This document shows, in pieces, positions 18,061 to 26,464 of a DNA stretch of 64,000 nucleotides. Positions within the stretch are counted from its first letter, which is position 1. Each line of letters opens with the position of its first letter. The stretch is taken from contig CAWKOS010000003.1 of the NCBI GenBank assembly GCA_963851295.1, positions 62,001 to 126,000 on the forward strand, in the 5' to 3' direction. The notes below the pieces were generated by a model that saw only the letters and a list, made by a program, of their open reading frames with translations, did not search any database and was not told the DNA's origin. The translations under genes and the position numbers were made by a program. Origin of the DNA: JAOPZW01 sp963851295 (GTDB lineage: Bacteria > Actinomycetota > Thermoleophilia > Solirubrobacterales > Solirubrobacteraceae).

Positions 18061-18347
18061 GGCGCCGCGTCTGGGGGTACACAAGAGTCCGCAACTCCCT
18101 CCGCCCCCGGTCCCCAGTGTGTGCGGTGGTGCACCACCGCAGACAGTGCGAAGGCGACCCCCCGCCCCCGGTCCAGCGGTAGAGCGAGGGGTCGCTCGCG
18201 CGAAAGTAGCGAAACCGCTGCCCCACGTGGGGGGGATTTTTCGCTTCTGCATAGGAAAAAGGCTCATCCTCGGTGCCTTTTGGCACCGAAGATCGCTTTT
18301 CGGTCATCTGGCGCCGACGCGCCAAGTAGCCATTGGCTACGTCGTGG
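18061..18347. other. Gene-free stretch between nfo and dnaE 3' ends, rich in inverted repeats
   Basis: These 287 bases hold no convincing gene; the frames crossing it lack the GC3 bias of true genes. They contain a perfect 20-base palindrome at 18122-18141 (half-site TGCGGTGGTG) and two copies of CCGCCCCCGGTCC (18101-18113 and 18162-18174). GAGCGA-GGGG-TCGCTC forms a small hairpin, and CCCCACGTGGGG at 18221-18232 precedes a T5 run. A TCGGTGCC/GGCACCGA stem-loop lies at 18270-18289. It is probably a two-way termination region and could encode a small RNA. Confidence 0.5.
18270..18289 (-). terminator. Candidate terminator hairpin after dnaE
   Basis: A perfect 8-bp stem (TCGGTGCC with GGCACCGA) and a four-base loop, starting 58 bases after the dnaE stop on the minus strand. 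A T5 tract follows after nine bases, so it is not a textbook Rho-independent terminator. A weaker hairpin plus T5 (18221-18241) may serve nfo on the other strand. Confidence 0.4.
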
Positions 18348-21300
18348 CTACGGGACCTGCAGCGCCGCCGGGCCGAGGATCCGCCCCAGCTCGGCACGCA
18401 GGCTGGGCGTCTCGCTGACCCGGTAGCCCTCGCCGAGGCGCAGGGTCCGCGCGCCCGCCGTGGTCTCGATCGCGAGCACGACCTCGCACTCGCCGGCGTG
18501 GTTGCCGAAGACGTGCTTGAGCTCGTCGATGATCGTCGCTGGCAGCGCCGTGGCGTCGACGCGCACGGTCAGCGCCTGCGGCCCCTGTGGCTCGAGGGCG
18601 GCCGCCTCGCGGGCGGCCTCGACCTCCTCGGCGCTGGGCTTGAACGGGTCGACGGTCTGGGCGATGAGCGACGTGCCCTTGTCGCCGTGGTCGACGCGTC
18701 CGCGCACGAGCACGACCTCGTCGACCCCGAGCGCCCCCTCGTACTCCGCCAGCGCCTTGCCGAAGATCAGCACCTCGATCGAGCCCTCGAGGTCGTCGAG
18801 GGTGGCGAACATCATCGGGTCGCCCTTCTTGGTGCGGATCTTCTTGGCCTGGGTGATGATGCCGCCCGCCGTGACCCAGTCGCCGTCCTTGTGGTCGGGC
18901 AGCGAGGCCAGCGGGACGTCGACCGCCGCGCGCAGGGCCTCACGCACCTCCTTGAGCGGGTGCGCGGAGATGAAGAGGCCGATCGCCTCCTTCTCGACCG
19001 CCAGCAACTCGGCCTGCTCGAACTCCTCCAGCGGGATCGGCGGATGCTGCGGCGCCATGAAGGGCGAGGCCGCCCCGTCGTCGCCGCCCCCGCCGAGGTC
19101 GCCCAGGTCGAAGATCGAGCCCTGGCCGATCTGGGCGTCGAGCTGGGCCTTCTGCCCCGCGGACTGAGCCTGCTCGAGCACGGCGAGCATGCCCTTGCGC
19201 GACGCGCCCGTCGAGCCGAACGCCCCGCACTTGATGAGCGCCTCGATCGCGCGCTTGTTGACCGCCCGCGGGTCGACGCGGGTGCAGAAGTCCCAGATCG
19301 ACTGGAACTCCCCGCCCTCCCCGCGCGCGGCCTTGATCGCCTCGACCGCCGCGTAGCCGACGCCCTTGACCGCGTCCAGGCCGAAGCGGATGTTGCCGTC
19401 GACGACTACGAACTCGTGGTCGGAGAGGTTCACGTCAGGCGGCAGGATGTCGATGCCCATGCCCTCGGCCTTGGCGGCGAAGAACGGAACCTTGTCCTTC
19501 GTGTCCATGACCGACGAGATCAGCGCCGCCATGTACTCGGCAGGGTAGTTGGCCTTCAGCCACGCCGTGCGGTAGGCGATCAGCGCGTAACACGCAGCGT
19601 GAGATTTGTTGAAGGAGTAGTCGGCCGATTTCTCGTTGGTGTCCCACAGCCAGTCGATGACGTTCTGCGGCACGCCGTTGGCGCGGCAGCCCTCGACGAA
19701 CTCTGGCTTCAGGGCCGCCATCGCCTGGCGGTTCTTCTTGCCGATCGCCTTGCGCAGGTCGTCGGCCTTGGCCCCCGAGAAGCCGGCCAGCGTCTTGGAG
19801 ATCTGCATGGCCTGCTCCTGGTACAAGATCACCCCGTACGTCGAGCCGATGATCGGCTCCAGGCGCTCGTCGGGCACCGTGACCGCGTCGGGATTGCGCT
19901 TGCCGCGGGCGTAGGTCGGGATCTGGTCCATCGCACCCGGGCGATAGAGCGCGTTGAGCGCCACGAGGTCGTCGAACTCGGTCGTCTTGACCTGGCGCAG
20001 GGCGCTCTGCATGCCCTCGGACTCGAACTGGAACACGCCGACCGAGTCCCCGCGGGCCATCATCTCGTAGGTCTTGGCGTCGTCGAGCGGCAGGCTCGTC
20101 ATGTCCGGGCGCTGGCCGCTGGAGCGCTCGATGATGTCCAGGGCGTCCTCGATCACGTCGAGGTTGCGCAGGCCCAGGAAGTCCATCTTCAGCAGGCCGA
20201 GCTCCTCGACCGGCTTCATGGAGAACTGGGTGACGAGCTTGTAGTCCTTCTCGCCGCCGTTGCCGTTCCCGTTGCCGTTGCCCCCACCGCCGGAGTCGGC
20301 GAGCTGCAGCGGGACGACGTCGGTCAGCGGCATCCCGGCGATGACGACCGCCGCCGCGTGGATCGACGCGTTGCGCACGATGCCCTCGAGGCCGCGCGCC
20401 ACGTCGACGATCTGCTTGGCCGTCGCGTCGGTGTCGTAGGCGCCGCGCAGCGGCTCGCCGGGGCGCAGGCAGCGCTCGAAGGTCGGCGCGCGTCCCTGCT
20501 CCGGATCGGGGATGAGCTTGGCCAGGCGGTCGCCGACACCGTAGTCGTGGCCGAGCACACGGGCGGCGTCGCGGGTGGCCGCGCGCGGGAACATCTTGCC
20601 GAAGGTGATGATCTGCGCCACCGACTCGCGGCCGTACTTGGCGACGACGTACTGCATGACGCGCTCGCGCCCGCGCACCGAGAAGTCGATGTCGATATCG
20701 GGCATCGACACGCGCTCGGGGTTCAGGAAGCGCTCGAAGAGCAGGTCGTAGCGCAGCGGGTCGAGGTCGGTGATGCGCAGCGTGTAGGCCACGATCGAGC
20801 CGGCCGCGCTCCCGCGCCCCGGGCCGACGACGATGCCGTTGTCCTTCGCCCACTTCACGAAGTCCCAGACGATGAGGAAGTAGGCGTTGAAGCCCATCCG
20901 GTCGATGACCGCGAGCTCCATGTCCGCGCGCTCCAGCGCATCGGCCGGGATCGGATCGCCGTAGCGCGCGCGCAGCCCTTCGGTCACGCGCTCGCGCAGG
21001 TAGGCCTTCTCGTCCTCGCCCTCCGGCAGGTAGCGCGGGATGAGCTGGCGCCCGAGCTCGATCGTCACGTCAGAGCGCTCGGCGATCTCGAGCGTCGAGG
21101 CGATCGCCTCCGGCCACTCGGCGAACGCCTCGATCATCTCCTCGCTGGAGCGCAGGAAGAACTCGTTCGTCTCGAAGGTCATCTTCGGCGCCGCGAGCGT
21201 GGACTTCGTCTGCACGCACAGCAGCGCCGTGTGGTGGTGGTAGTCCTCGCGGCGCAGGTAGTGCACGTCGCCGGTGCCGACCAGCGGCCGCCCGACCTCG

Positions 21301-21887
21301 CGCGCGATGCGCACGATCCCCGCGTTGGCCTTCTCCTGGTCGGCGATGCCGTTCTTCTGGACCTCGAAGTAGACGTTGTCGGCCCCGAAGACCTGCAGCA
21401 GGTCGTCGGCGTGCGCGCGTGCCTCGCCGTCGCGGCCGTCGACCAGGCGCTGGCAGAAGCGCGAGGCCAGGCAGCCGGTGAGCGCGATGATCCCCTCGCT
21501 GCGGGCCGCGATCTGGGCCATGTCGAGGTTGGGCTTGCCGCGGTGCAGACCCTCGAGAAAGCCCTCCGAGGAGAGCTTGACCAGGTTGCGATAGCCGACG
21601 TCGGTGGACGCCAGCAGCGTCAGGTGGTTGCGCTCGACGCGCCCCGGAGAGCGGTTCGTGTGGTCGTCGACGAGGTAGATCTCGCAGCCCAGGATCGGCT
21701 TGATCGAGTGCTTGCGGCACGCCTTGTAGAGCTCGACCGCGCCGTTCATGACGCCGTGATCGGTGAGCCCCAGCGCCGGCTGGCCGAACTCCGCCGCGCG
21801 GGCCGCCAGGGCGTCGATGTTGCACGCGCCGTCGAGCAGCGAGTACTCGGAATGGACGTGGAGGTGGGCGCAGCCGGGAGAGCTCAC
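18348..21887 (-). CDS. dnaE: DNA polymerase III subunit alpha
   Basis: The replicative DNA polymerase, 1179 residues, the normal DnaE length. The N-terminal PHP domain keeps its metal-binding residues (AHLHVHSEYSLLDG, LTDHGVMNG), as in actinobacterial DnaE1 where PHP is an active proofreading exonuclease. The catalytic aspartates are in MPDIDIDFSVRGRERV (about residues 394-409) and a third in the conserved palm. The tail holds the helix-hairpin-helix and OB-fold (VTAGGIITQAKKIRTKKGD). The GTG start is preceded by TATCCT ten bases upstream, suggesting a near-leaderless mRNA. It stands alone on the minus strand. Confidence 0.97.
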   Translation of the reverse strand: MSSPGCAHLHVHSEYSLLDGACNIDALAARAAEFGQPALGLTDHGVMNGAVELYKACRKHSIKPILGCEIYLVDDHTNRSPGRVERNHLTLLASTDVGYRNLVKLSSEGFLEGLHRGKPNLDMAQIAARSEGIIALTGCLASRFCQRLVDGRDGEARAHADDLLQVFGADNVYFEVQKNGIADQEKANAGIVRIAREVGRPLVGTGDVHYLRREDYHHHTALLCVQTKSTLAAPKMTFETNEFFLRSSEEMIEAFAEWPEAIASTLEIAERSDVTIELGRQLIPRYLPEGEDEKAYLRERVTEGLRARYGDPIPADALERADMELAVIDRMGFNAYFLIVWDFVKWAKDNGIVVGPGRGSAAGSIVAYTLRITDLDPLRYDLLFERFLNPERVSMPDIDIDFSVRGRERVMQYVVAKYGRESVAQIITFGKMFPRAATRDAARVLGHDYGVGDRLAKLIPDPEQGRAPTFERCLRPGEPLRGAYDTDATAKQIVDVARGLEGIVRNASIHAAAVVIAGMPLTDVVPLQLADSGGGGNGNGNGNGGEKDYKLVTQFSMKPVEELGLLKMDFLGLRNLDVIEDALDIIERSSGQRPDMTSLPLDDAKTYEMMARGDSVGVFQFESEGMQSALRQVKTTEFDDLVALNALYRPGAMDQIPTYARGKRNPDAVTVPDERLEPIIGSTYGVILYQEQAMQISKTLAGFSGAKADDLRKAIGKKNRQAMAALKPEFVEGCRANGVPQNVIDWLWDTNEKSADYSFNKSHAACYALIAYRTAWLKANYPAEYMAALISSVMDTKDKVPFFAAKAEGMGIDILPPDVNLSDHEFVVVDGNIRFGLDAVKGVGYAAVEAIKAARGEGGEFQSIWDFCTRVDPRAVNKRAIEALIKCGAFGSTGASRKGMLAVLEQAQSAGQKAQLDAQIGQGSIFDLGDLGGGGDDGAASPFMAPQHPPIPLEEFEQAELLAVEKEAIGLFISAHPLKEVREALRAAVDVPLASLPDHKDGDWVTAGGIITQAKKIRTKKGDPMMFATLDDLEGSIEVLIFGKALAEYEGALGVDEVVLVRGRVDHGDKGTSLIAQTVDPFKPSAEEVEAAREAAALEPQGPQALTVRVDATALPATIIDELKHVFGNHAGECEVVLAIETTAGARTLRLGEGYRVSETPSLRAELGRILGPAALQVP

Positions 21888-21962
21888 GGGGTCATCGAGG
21901 ATAGGCGCCGGATCGGATGGCGGCCGTCTGCCGCGGACGACGTGCCCGCACGTTGCGGGCGT

Positions 21963-22709
21963 TCAGTCGACGGCCACGCCGAGGCGCTCGGCGAGCGCCG
22001 CGCGGCCCTCGCCGCTGACCCGCACGGCGCGCGTGCGCGGCAGCCGGGCGACCCAGCCGAGATCGAACAGGCGGGTCGCCACCGCGGCCCCGAGCGCCCC
22101 GGAGAGATGGTGGGCCTGCTCGCTCCAGTCCACGCAGTAGCGGATCGGCGCGCGCGGGCCGGCGAGCGCCCCGTCGACGTCGACGCCCAGGTCGCGCAGC
22201 CTACGCGCCCCGCCGTCGGTGAGGCGGTAGTCGAGGTCGCGGCCGATGGCCGACGGGCGGTCGGCGCGGGCGCGCTGCGCGACATGGAGCCCGTCGCCGC
22301 CCTCGAGCACGCCGCCGTCGAGCAGTCCGGCCATGAGCGCGACGCCGAGCCGGCCGGCGAGGTGGTCGTAGCACGTGCGCGCGGCGCGGACGGCCTGCGC
22401 GCGGGTGCCCTCGCGCAGCGAGCGCACCGGGGCCGGAGGGGCGATGCGGGCGAGCGCCTCGAGTGCCCTTCCGACGTCGGCTCCGGCGAGGCGGAAGTAG
22501 CGGTGGCGGCCGTGGCGCTCGGCGACGACGAGACCGCCCTCGGCGAGCTTGCGCAGGTGGACGCTCGCCGTGGACGGCGCGACCCCGGCCTCGTCGGCGA
22601 GCACGCTCGCGGGCAGCTCGCGCCCGTCGGAGAGCGCCTGGAGGACGCGGGCGCGGCCCGGGTCGCCGATGAGGGCGCCCACCCTGGCGAGGTCGGTGTC
22701 GCCTTGCAT
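21963..22709 (-). CDS. ArsR-type winged-helix transcriptional regulator
   Basis: A 248-residue DNA-binding protein. The N-terminal domain is an ArsR helix-turn-helix (ALIGDPGRARVLQALSDG, LADEAGVAPSTASVHLRKLAEGGLVVAERHGRHRYFRL). The long C-terminal part, CYDHLAGRLGVALMAGLL to YCVDWSEQAHHLSGALG, occurs in a common ArsR subfamily. The CYDH and WSEQ(R/A)HH motifs are typical of this two-domain group, whose effector is not established. The ATG at 22709 starts just before the winged helix. It is divergent from the cyclase-like gene at 22809, which it could regulate. Confidence 0.88.
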   Translation of the reverse strand: MQGDTDLARVGALIGDPGRARVLQALSDGRELPASVLADEAGVAPSTASVHLRKLAEGGLVVAERHGRHRYFRLAGADVGRALEALARIAPPAPVRSLREGTRAQAVRAARTCYDHLAGRLGVALMAGLLDGGVLEGGDGLHVAQRARADRPSAIGRDLDYRLTDGGARRLRDLGVDVDGALAGPRAPIRYCVDWSEQAHHLSGALGAAVATRLFDLGWVARLPRTRAVRVSGEGRAALAERLGVAVD

Positions 22710-22808
22710 GAGGCCGAGGGTACCGCCGCCACATTTCGTCGCGAGACGAAGTCTCCCGGGCCGCGTCGGTCGCCGGCTCTGGGTGGGGGTTCTTGCGATC
22801 ATGCGAGC

Positions 22809-23648
22809 ATGCCACCGCTCAGCGCGAAGGAGCGTGCGCAGCTTCCCGACAGCGCCTTTGGATATATCGATTCGGGTGGCCGACGTCGTCTGCCGATTCA
22901 CGACGCGGCTCATGTCCGCAATGCCCTCGCACGGTTCAGCCAGGTGGCGTTCGAGGACGAGGGCGCCCGGGACCGCGCACGCAGCCGCCTGCTGAGGGCG
23001 GCCATGAAGCACGGGATCATGCCCGTCGGCTTCGTCAGCGCGCAGCTGCAACCGCAGCGCAAGCTGCCGAAAGGCCACATCACGTTCCTGCTGGCCGACC
23101 TCGAAGGCTCAACCGGGCTGCTCAGGCGCCTTGACGATCGATACGCCGCCCTGCTCGCAGATGTCCGCCGCCTCGTGCGCGCCGCGGTGCGGTCGGCAGG
23201 GGGTCACGAGGCATCCGCCCGCGGTGACGACGTCTTCGCGGTCTTCGAACGCGCCCCGGCAGCGCTCGAGGCCGCGCTGGCGATCCAGCGGGCCATGGAC
23301 GCCGCCGCCTGGCCCGACGGGAACGACGTGCGGCTGCGAATCGGGATGCATCGGGGGCGTCCCGCGCTCACCGATACCGGCTACGTCGGCCTCTCGGTCC
23401 ACGCCGCAGCACGCATCTGCTTCGCGGCGCACGGGCGGCAGGTCGTCATGTCCTCTGCGGTACGCGCGGCGGTCATCGAGTCGCTCCCTGAGGGGGTCAG
23501 CCTCAGGAGCCTCGGCGCCTGGCGATTCCGCGGCCTGCCCGAGCCGGTCGATCTGTTCCAAGTGGACGCGGCCGACCTGCCTACCGACTTCCCGCCACCG
23601 CGATCGGCGACCCCCGCCGACCAGCCTTCCGCGCGCGGGGCGCTCTGA
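22809..23648 (+). CDS. Class III nucleotidyl-cyclase-domain protein, catalytic Asn replaced
   Basis: A 279-residue protein. Residues 1-75 form a DUF6582-like domain (LPDSAFGYIDSGGRRRLPIHDAAHVRNALARFSQ). Residues about 90-255 form a class III adenylate/guanylate cyclase domain. The first metal Asp is in FLLADLEGSTGLL and the second in SARGDDVFAVFE. The transition-state Asn normally found in a VN-x-AAR motif is His here (LSVHAAARICFAAHG), though the Arg is kept, so cyclase activity may be weak or lost. It could instead sense nucleotides. The ATG has GATCAT six bases before it, close to the leaderless pattern. Divergent from the ArsR-type gene. Confidence 0.85.
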   Translation: MPPLSAKERAQLPDSAFGYIDSGGRRRLPIHDAAHVRNALARFSQVAFEDEGARDRARSRLLRAAMKHGIMPVGFVSAQLQPQRKLPKGHITFLLADLEGSTGLLRRLDDRYAALLADVRRLVRAAVRSAGGHEASARGDDVFAVFERAPAALEAALAIQRAMDAAAWPDGNDVRLRIGMHRGRPALTDTGYVGLSVHAAARICFAAHGRQVVMSSAVRAAVIESLPEGVSLRSLGAWRFRGLPEPVDLFQVDAADLPTDFPPPRSATPADQPSARGAL

Positions 23649-23723
23649 TCGTCGAGCCGCTCGGACTACGTGAAGGCCGGCAGCCAGCGCCGCCGGCGCC
23701 TCCAGGCGCTCCAGCGCCGCCGT

Positions 23724-24494
23724 CTAACGCCCACGCAGGAACGCCCCGAGGCGCTTGAAGGCCGACGGGCGCGGGAGCTCGTCGACGACGACGACGTCGT
23801 GGCGCAGGCGGTCGGCGGCGCGGCCGAGGTCGAGGATGAGGCCGTCGGCGGTGGCGACGGTCGTGGCCTGCGCCGGGCGCAGGCGGTCGCGGGCGGCGGT
23901 GAGCGCCTCGAGCTCGGCGCGGCGGGCGACCTGGGCGGCGGCCTCCGCGGAGACGGCGCGGTCGCGCGCCGAGCGCAGGGCCTCGAGCTCGCTGCGCAGC
24001 GCGGTCTCGGCGTGGGCGGCGCGCTCGCGCTCGGCGGCCAGCATCGCCTCGATCTCCTCGACGCGCTTGCGCTCGAGCCCCAGCGCGGCCTCGGCCTGGG
24101 CGCGCGCGGTCGCGTGGCGCTCGACCTCCTCGCGCGCGGTGCGCGCGGTGACCGCCAGCTCGCCGGCGAGCTTGGCGAGGGCCGCGTCGCGGGCGTCGCG
24201 GGCGTCGGCGCGGACGCGCAGCTCCTCGACCTGGCCGCGCAGTGCCGCGACAGCCGTGAGCGCGGTGGTCTCGGCGGCGAGCCGCCCGGCGAGCTCCTCG
24301 CGGACCGTCAGCGCGTCGGACGCCGAACTGGTCGCCGCCTCGCGGGCGGCGTCGCGCTCGGCGACGACCTCGTCGAGCTGGGTGCGCAGCGCATCGAGCT
24401 CGGACTCGGCGTCAAGGAGCTTGCGCGCGGCGGCACGCGGGCGCAGGTCGACGACGCGCGCCTCGTGGTCCTCGGGCGGGAAGGCGGGCTCCAT
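23724..24494 (-). CDS. Coiled-coil protein of unknown function
   Basis: A 256-residue protein that is almost entirely a predicted coiled coil: Ala/Glu/Arg/Leu heptads run from about residue 25 to 205 with no Gly or Pro breaks. The flanks are a short N-terminal PPEDHEARVVDLRP and a C-terminal tail VVVDELPRPSAFKRLGAFLRGR. There is no signal peptide or membrane helix. The basic, amphipathic last 15 residues could bind membrane or nucleoid. No family is recognised; scaffolding or cell-shape roles are common for such proteins. Confidence 0.75.
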   Translation of the reverse strand: MEPAFPPEDHEARVVDLRPRAAARKLLDAESELDALRTQLDEVVAERDAAREAATSSASDALTVREELAGRLAAETTALTAVAALRGQVEELRVRADARDARDAALAKLAGELAVTARTAREEVERHATARAQAEAALGLERKRVEEIEAMLAAERERAAHAETALRSELEALRSARDRAVSAEAAAQVARRAELEALTAARDRLRPAQATTVATADGLILDLGRAADRLRHDVVVVDELPRPSAFKRLGAFLRGR

Positions 24495-24552
24495 CGCGGT
24501 GGCACGCTAGTTCGCGCACCGGACGGCTTGGGTCGAGGGCCCGCGCGTGTCG

Positions 24553-24714
24553 TCAGGCGGCTAGCTGCCGTCGCGCCGGGCGCCCAACGGCCACGGCGGT
24601 GGCGGTCGCGAGCGCGACCCCGCCGCCGAGCATGAGCTTGCCGGTCGGCAGCTTGCGCGAGGCGTACCACTTCGCGCCCTTCCAGACTGCGAATCCAAGT
24701 GCTTTGTAGAGCAT
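24553..24714 (-). CDS. Small membrane-associated protein, 53 residues
   Basis: A short gene starting MLYKALGFAVWKGAKWYASRK, with a second ATG inside. An aromatic/basic amphipathic N-terminal half is followed by a hydrophobic Gly/Ala/Val helix (LMLGGGVALATATAVAVG) and a basic tail. Codon use matches neighbours from about codon 14 on, though the first ten codons are AT-richer. The layout suggests a small inner-face membrane protein; similar short MLYK...VWKG proteins seem familiar from Thermoleophilia, but that is memory. It lies ten bases after argG on the same strand, so it may be the last gene of its transcript. Confidence 0.65.
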   Translation of the reverse strand: MLYKALGFAVWKGAKWYASRKLPTGKLMLGGGVALATATAVAVGRPARRQLAA

Positions 24715-24724
24715 CGATGTTGCG

Positions 24725-25996
24725 TTACCCCGAGTCGCGCGTGCGCAAGCGGTGCGCCATGCGCGACTGCAGGGACCACAGCTCGATGAACCCCGGCGAC
24801 GCCTGCTGGGAGAACAGCCCGCCGCTCGTCTCGAAGGTGGCCAGGGCGGCGTCGTAGACCGCGTTGGGCGACTCGCGCGTGACCACGCGCGCCGAGCCCT
24901 TGTAGAGCTTCATGCCGATCGTGCCCGTCACCTGGGCGTTGACGGACTCCATGTAGGCGTCGAGGTCGGAGCGCAGCGGCTCCCACCACAGCCCCGCGTA
25001 GACGAGGTAGGCCCACTTGCGGTCGAGCTCGCCCTTGAACTGGTTCTGGTGGATGGTGCCGACGAGCCGCTCGAGCTCGGCGTGCGCGGGCAGCAGGATG
25101 GCGGCGGCCGGGACCTCGTAGATGTCGCGCACCTTCAGGCCGACGATCCGGTCCTCGATGTGGTCGACGATGCCGACGCCGTGGCGGATGCCGATCTCGG
25201 CGGCGCGCTCGAGCAGCTCGACGATCGCCAGACGCTCGCCGTTCAGCGCCACCGGGACGCCGCGCTCGAACTCGACGCGCACGATCTCCGGCTCGTCGGG
25301 CGCCTCCTCCGGGCGCGTGACGAGCTGGAAGACGTCGTCGTCGGGCGCGTGGTCGAGCTCCTCGATCCAGCGGCCCTCGGAGGAGCGTCCCCAGAGGTTG
25401 TCGTCGATCGAATAGGGCGTGTGCTCGGCGCCGCCCTTGATCGGGATGCCGTGCTCGCGCGCGTAGGCGATCTCCTCCTCGCGCCCCATCTGCCAGCCCC
25501 GCACGGGCGCGATCACCTTCAGCTCGGGCGCGAGCGTCGCGACCGTCGCCTCGATGCGGACCTGGTCGTTGCCCTTGCCCGTGCAGCCGTGGGCGATGGT
25601 GTCGCAGCCGTGCTTGCGCGCGTAGTCGACCGCGAGCTTGGCGATGAGCGGGCGCCCGAGCGCCGTGAAGAGCGGGTAGGCGAGGCCATAGATCGCGTTG
25701 GCCTTGATCGCCGGCACGACGAAGTCGGTGGCGAACTCCTCGCGCGCGTCGACGACCTCGGCCGCGACCGCGCCGAGCTGCAGCGCCTTGCCCTGCACGA
25801 CGTCGTAGTCCTCGCCCGGCTGGCCGAGGTTGACGGTGAGCGCCACGACCTCCGCCTCGTACTCGTCCTGGATCCACTTGAGCATCACGCTCGTGTCCAG
25901 GCCGCCGGAGTAGAGCAGCAGGACGCGGTGGACCTCGCCGGGCTCGGCCAGGTAGGAGGCGGTACGGGTGTGCGGCGTGCGGGTCTGCTCGGCCAT
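24725..25996 (-). CDS. argG: Argininosuccinate synthase
   Basis: Joins citrulline and aspartate with ATP in arginine synthesis. The 423-residue protein has the N-type ATP pyrophosphatase loop LLLYSGGLDTSV (about residues 26-37). The citrulline/aspartate-binding segment is CTGKGNDQVRIE, and IKGGAEHTPYSIDDNLWGRS is the usual substrate loop. There are about 15 extra N-terminal residues before the conserved core. The ATG at 25996 follows TAGATT by nine bases. The other arginine genes in the window lie about 10 kb away, so argG is unlinked to them. Confidence 0.96.
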   Translation of the reverse strand: MAEQTRTPHTRTASYLAEPGEVHRVLLLYSGGLDTSVMLKWIQDEYEAEVVALTVNLGQPGEDYDVVQGKALQLGAVAAEVVDAREEFATDFVVPAIKANAIYGLAYPLFTALGRPLIAKLAVDYARKHGCDTIAHGCTGKGNDQVRIEATVATLAPELKVIAPVRGWQMGREEEIAYAREHGIPIKGGAEHTPYSIDDNLWGRSSEGRWIEELDHAPDDDVFQLVTRPEEAPDEPEIVRVEFERGVPVALNGERLAIVELLERAAEIGIRHGVGIVDHIEDRIVGLKVRDIYEVPAAAILLPAHAELERLVGTIHQNQFKGELDRKWAYLVYAGLWWEPLRSDLDAYMESVNAQVTGTIGMKLYKGSARVVTRESPNAVYDAALATFETSGGLFSQQASPGFIELWSLQSRMAHRLRTRDSG

Positions 25997-26183
25997 GGGG
26001 GGCGGAATCTATCCGCCGAGGGCGCCGAGCAGGTCGGCGACGAGGTGCCCTCCGTTCGGCCATCCCGCCATCGTCGGCCCTCCGCCTGCGTCCAAACAAC
26101 ACGCGTTCGTGCCGACTCCGCGCCAACACGACGCCAACCCGCTGCTGAGGGTCGGCTGACGGTCGGCGCCGACCCTCGCTGCC

Positions 26184-26378
26184 ATGAACCACGAGAAGAG
26201 CAGCGCCGAACCCCCCAACGGACTGGAGGCCGAGCTCGACGTCCGCAAGGCCGGGCGCGAGGCCGGCTCGCACGCCGAAGGCCTCGCCGACCGCCTCGCG
26301 GAGGTCGACCTGCACCAGCGCGAGGCCCGCTACCTGCTCGAGCGCGCGGGGATGCTCGAGCGCCGACGAGGCACGTAG
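26184..26378 (+). CDS. Hypothetical protein, 64 residues
   Basis: A very charged, probably helical small protein (starts MNHEKSSAEPPNG, continues ADRLAEVDLHQREARYLLERAG) with no signal peptide. Third positions are GC-rich, supporting a real gene. No family is recognised. It lies between argG and the formate dehydrogenase operon, on the operon's strand but before its promoter. Confidence 0.55.
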   Translation: MNHEKSSAEPPNGLEAELDVRKAGREAGSHAEGLADRLAEVDLHQREARYLLERAGMLERRRGT

Positions 26379-26404
26379 GGACGTCCGCACGCCGACGGCC
26401 GCGG

Positions 26405-26431
26405 TTGACCGGCGCCCCGGTTGGCTACGCT
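26405..26431 (+). promoter_or_regulatory. Sigma70-like promoter of the formate dehydrogenase operon
   Basis: TTGACC (26405-26410) and TACGCT (26426-26431) are spaced by 15 bases, slightly short of the ideal. Transcription would start near 26438. This leaves a leader of about 27 bases containing GAGGAGAGGGG just before the GTG at 26465. Confidence 0.45.
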
Positions 26432-26464
26432 TCCGTATGAGACTCCCGAACACGAGGAGAGGGG

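Noticed and set aside
18160..18232. tRNA-like string (CCAGCGGTAGAGC resembling a D-arm)
   Set aside because: No T-arm consensus, no anticodon stem at the right distance and no acceptor pairing.
18044..18397. 117-residue minus-strand frame after dnaE
   Set aside because: Overlaps the dnaE end in another frame and the non-coding gap; codon third positions are not GC-biased.
18333..23648. 1771-residue plus-strand open frame
   Set aside because: It is antisense to dnaE for most of its length; only the part from 22809 is a real gene (cyclase-like protein).
26009..26248. 79-residue minus-strand frame upstream of argG
   Set aside because: No coding bias, no domain, and it overlaps the small plus-strand gene at 26184.
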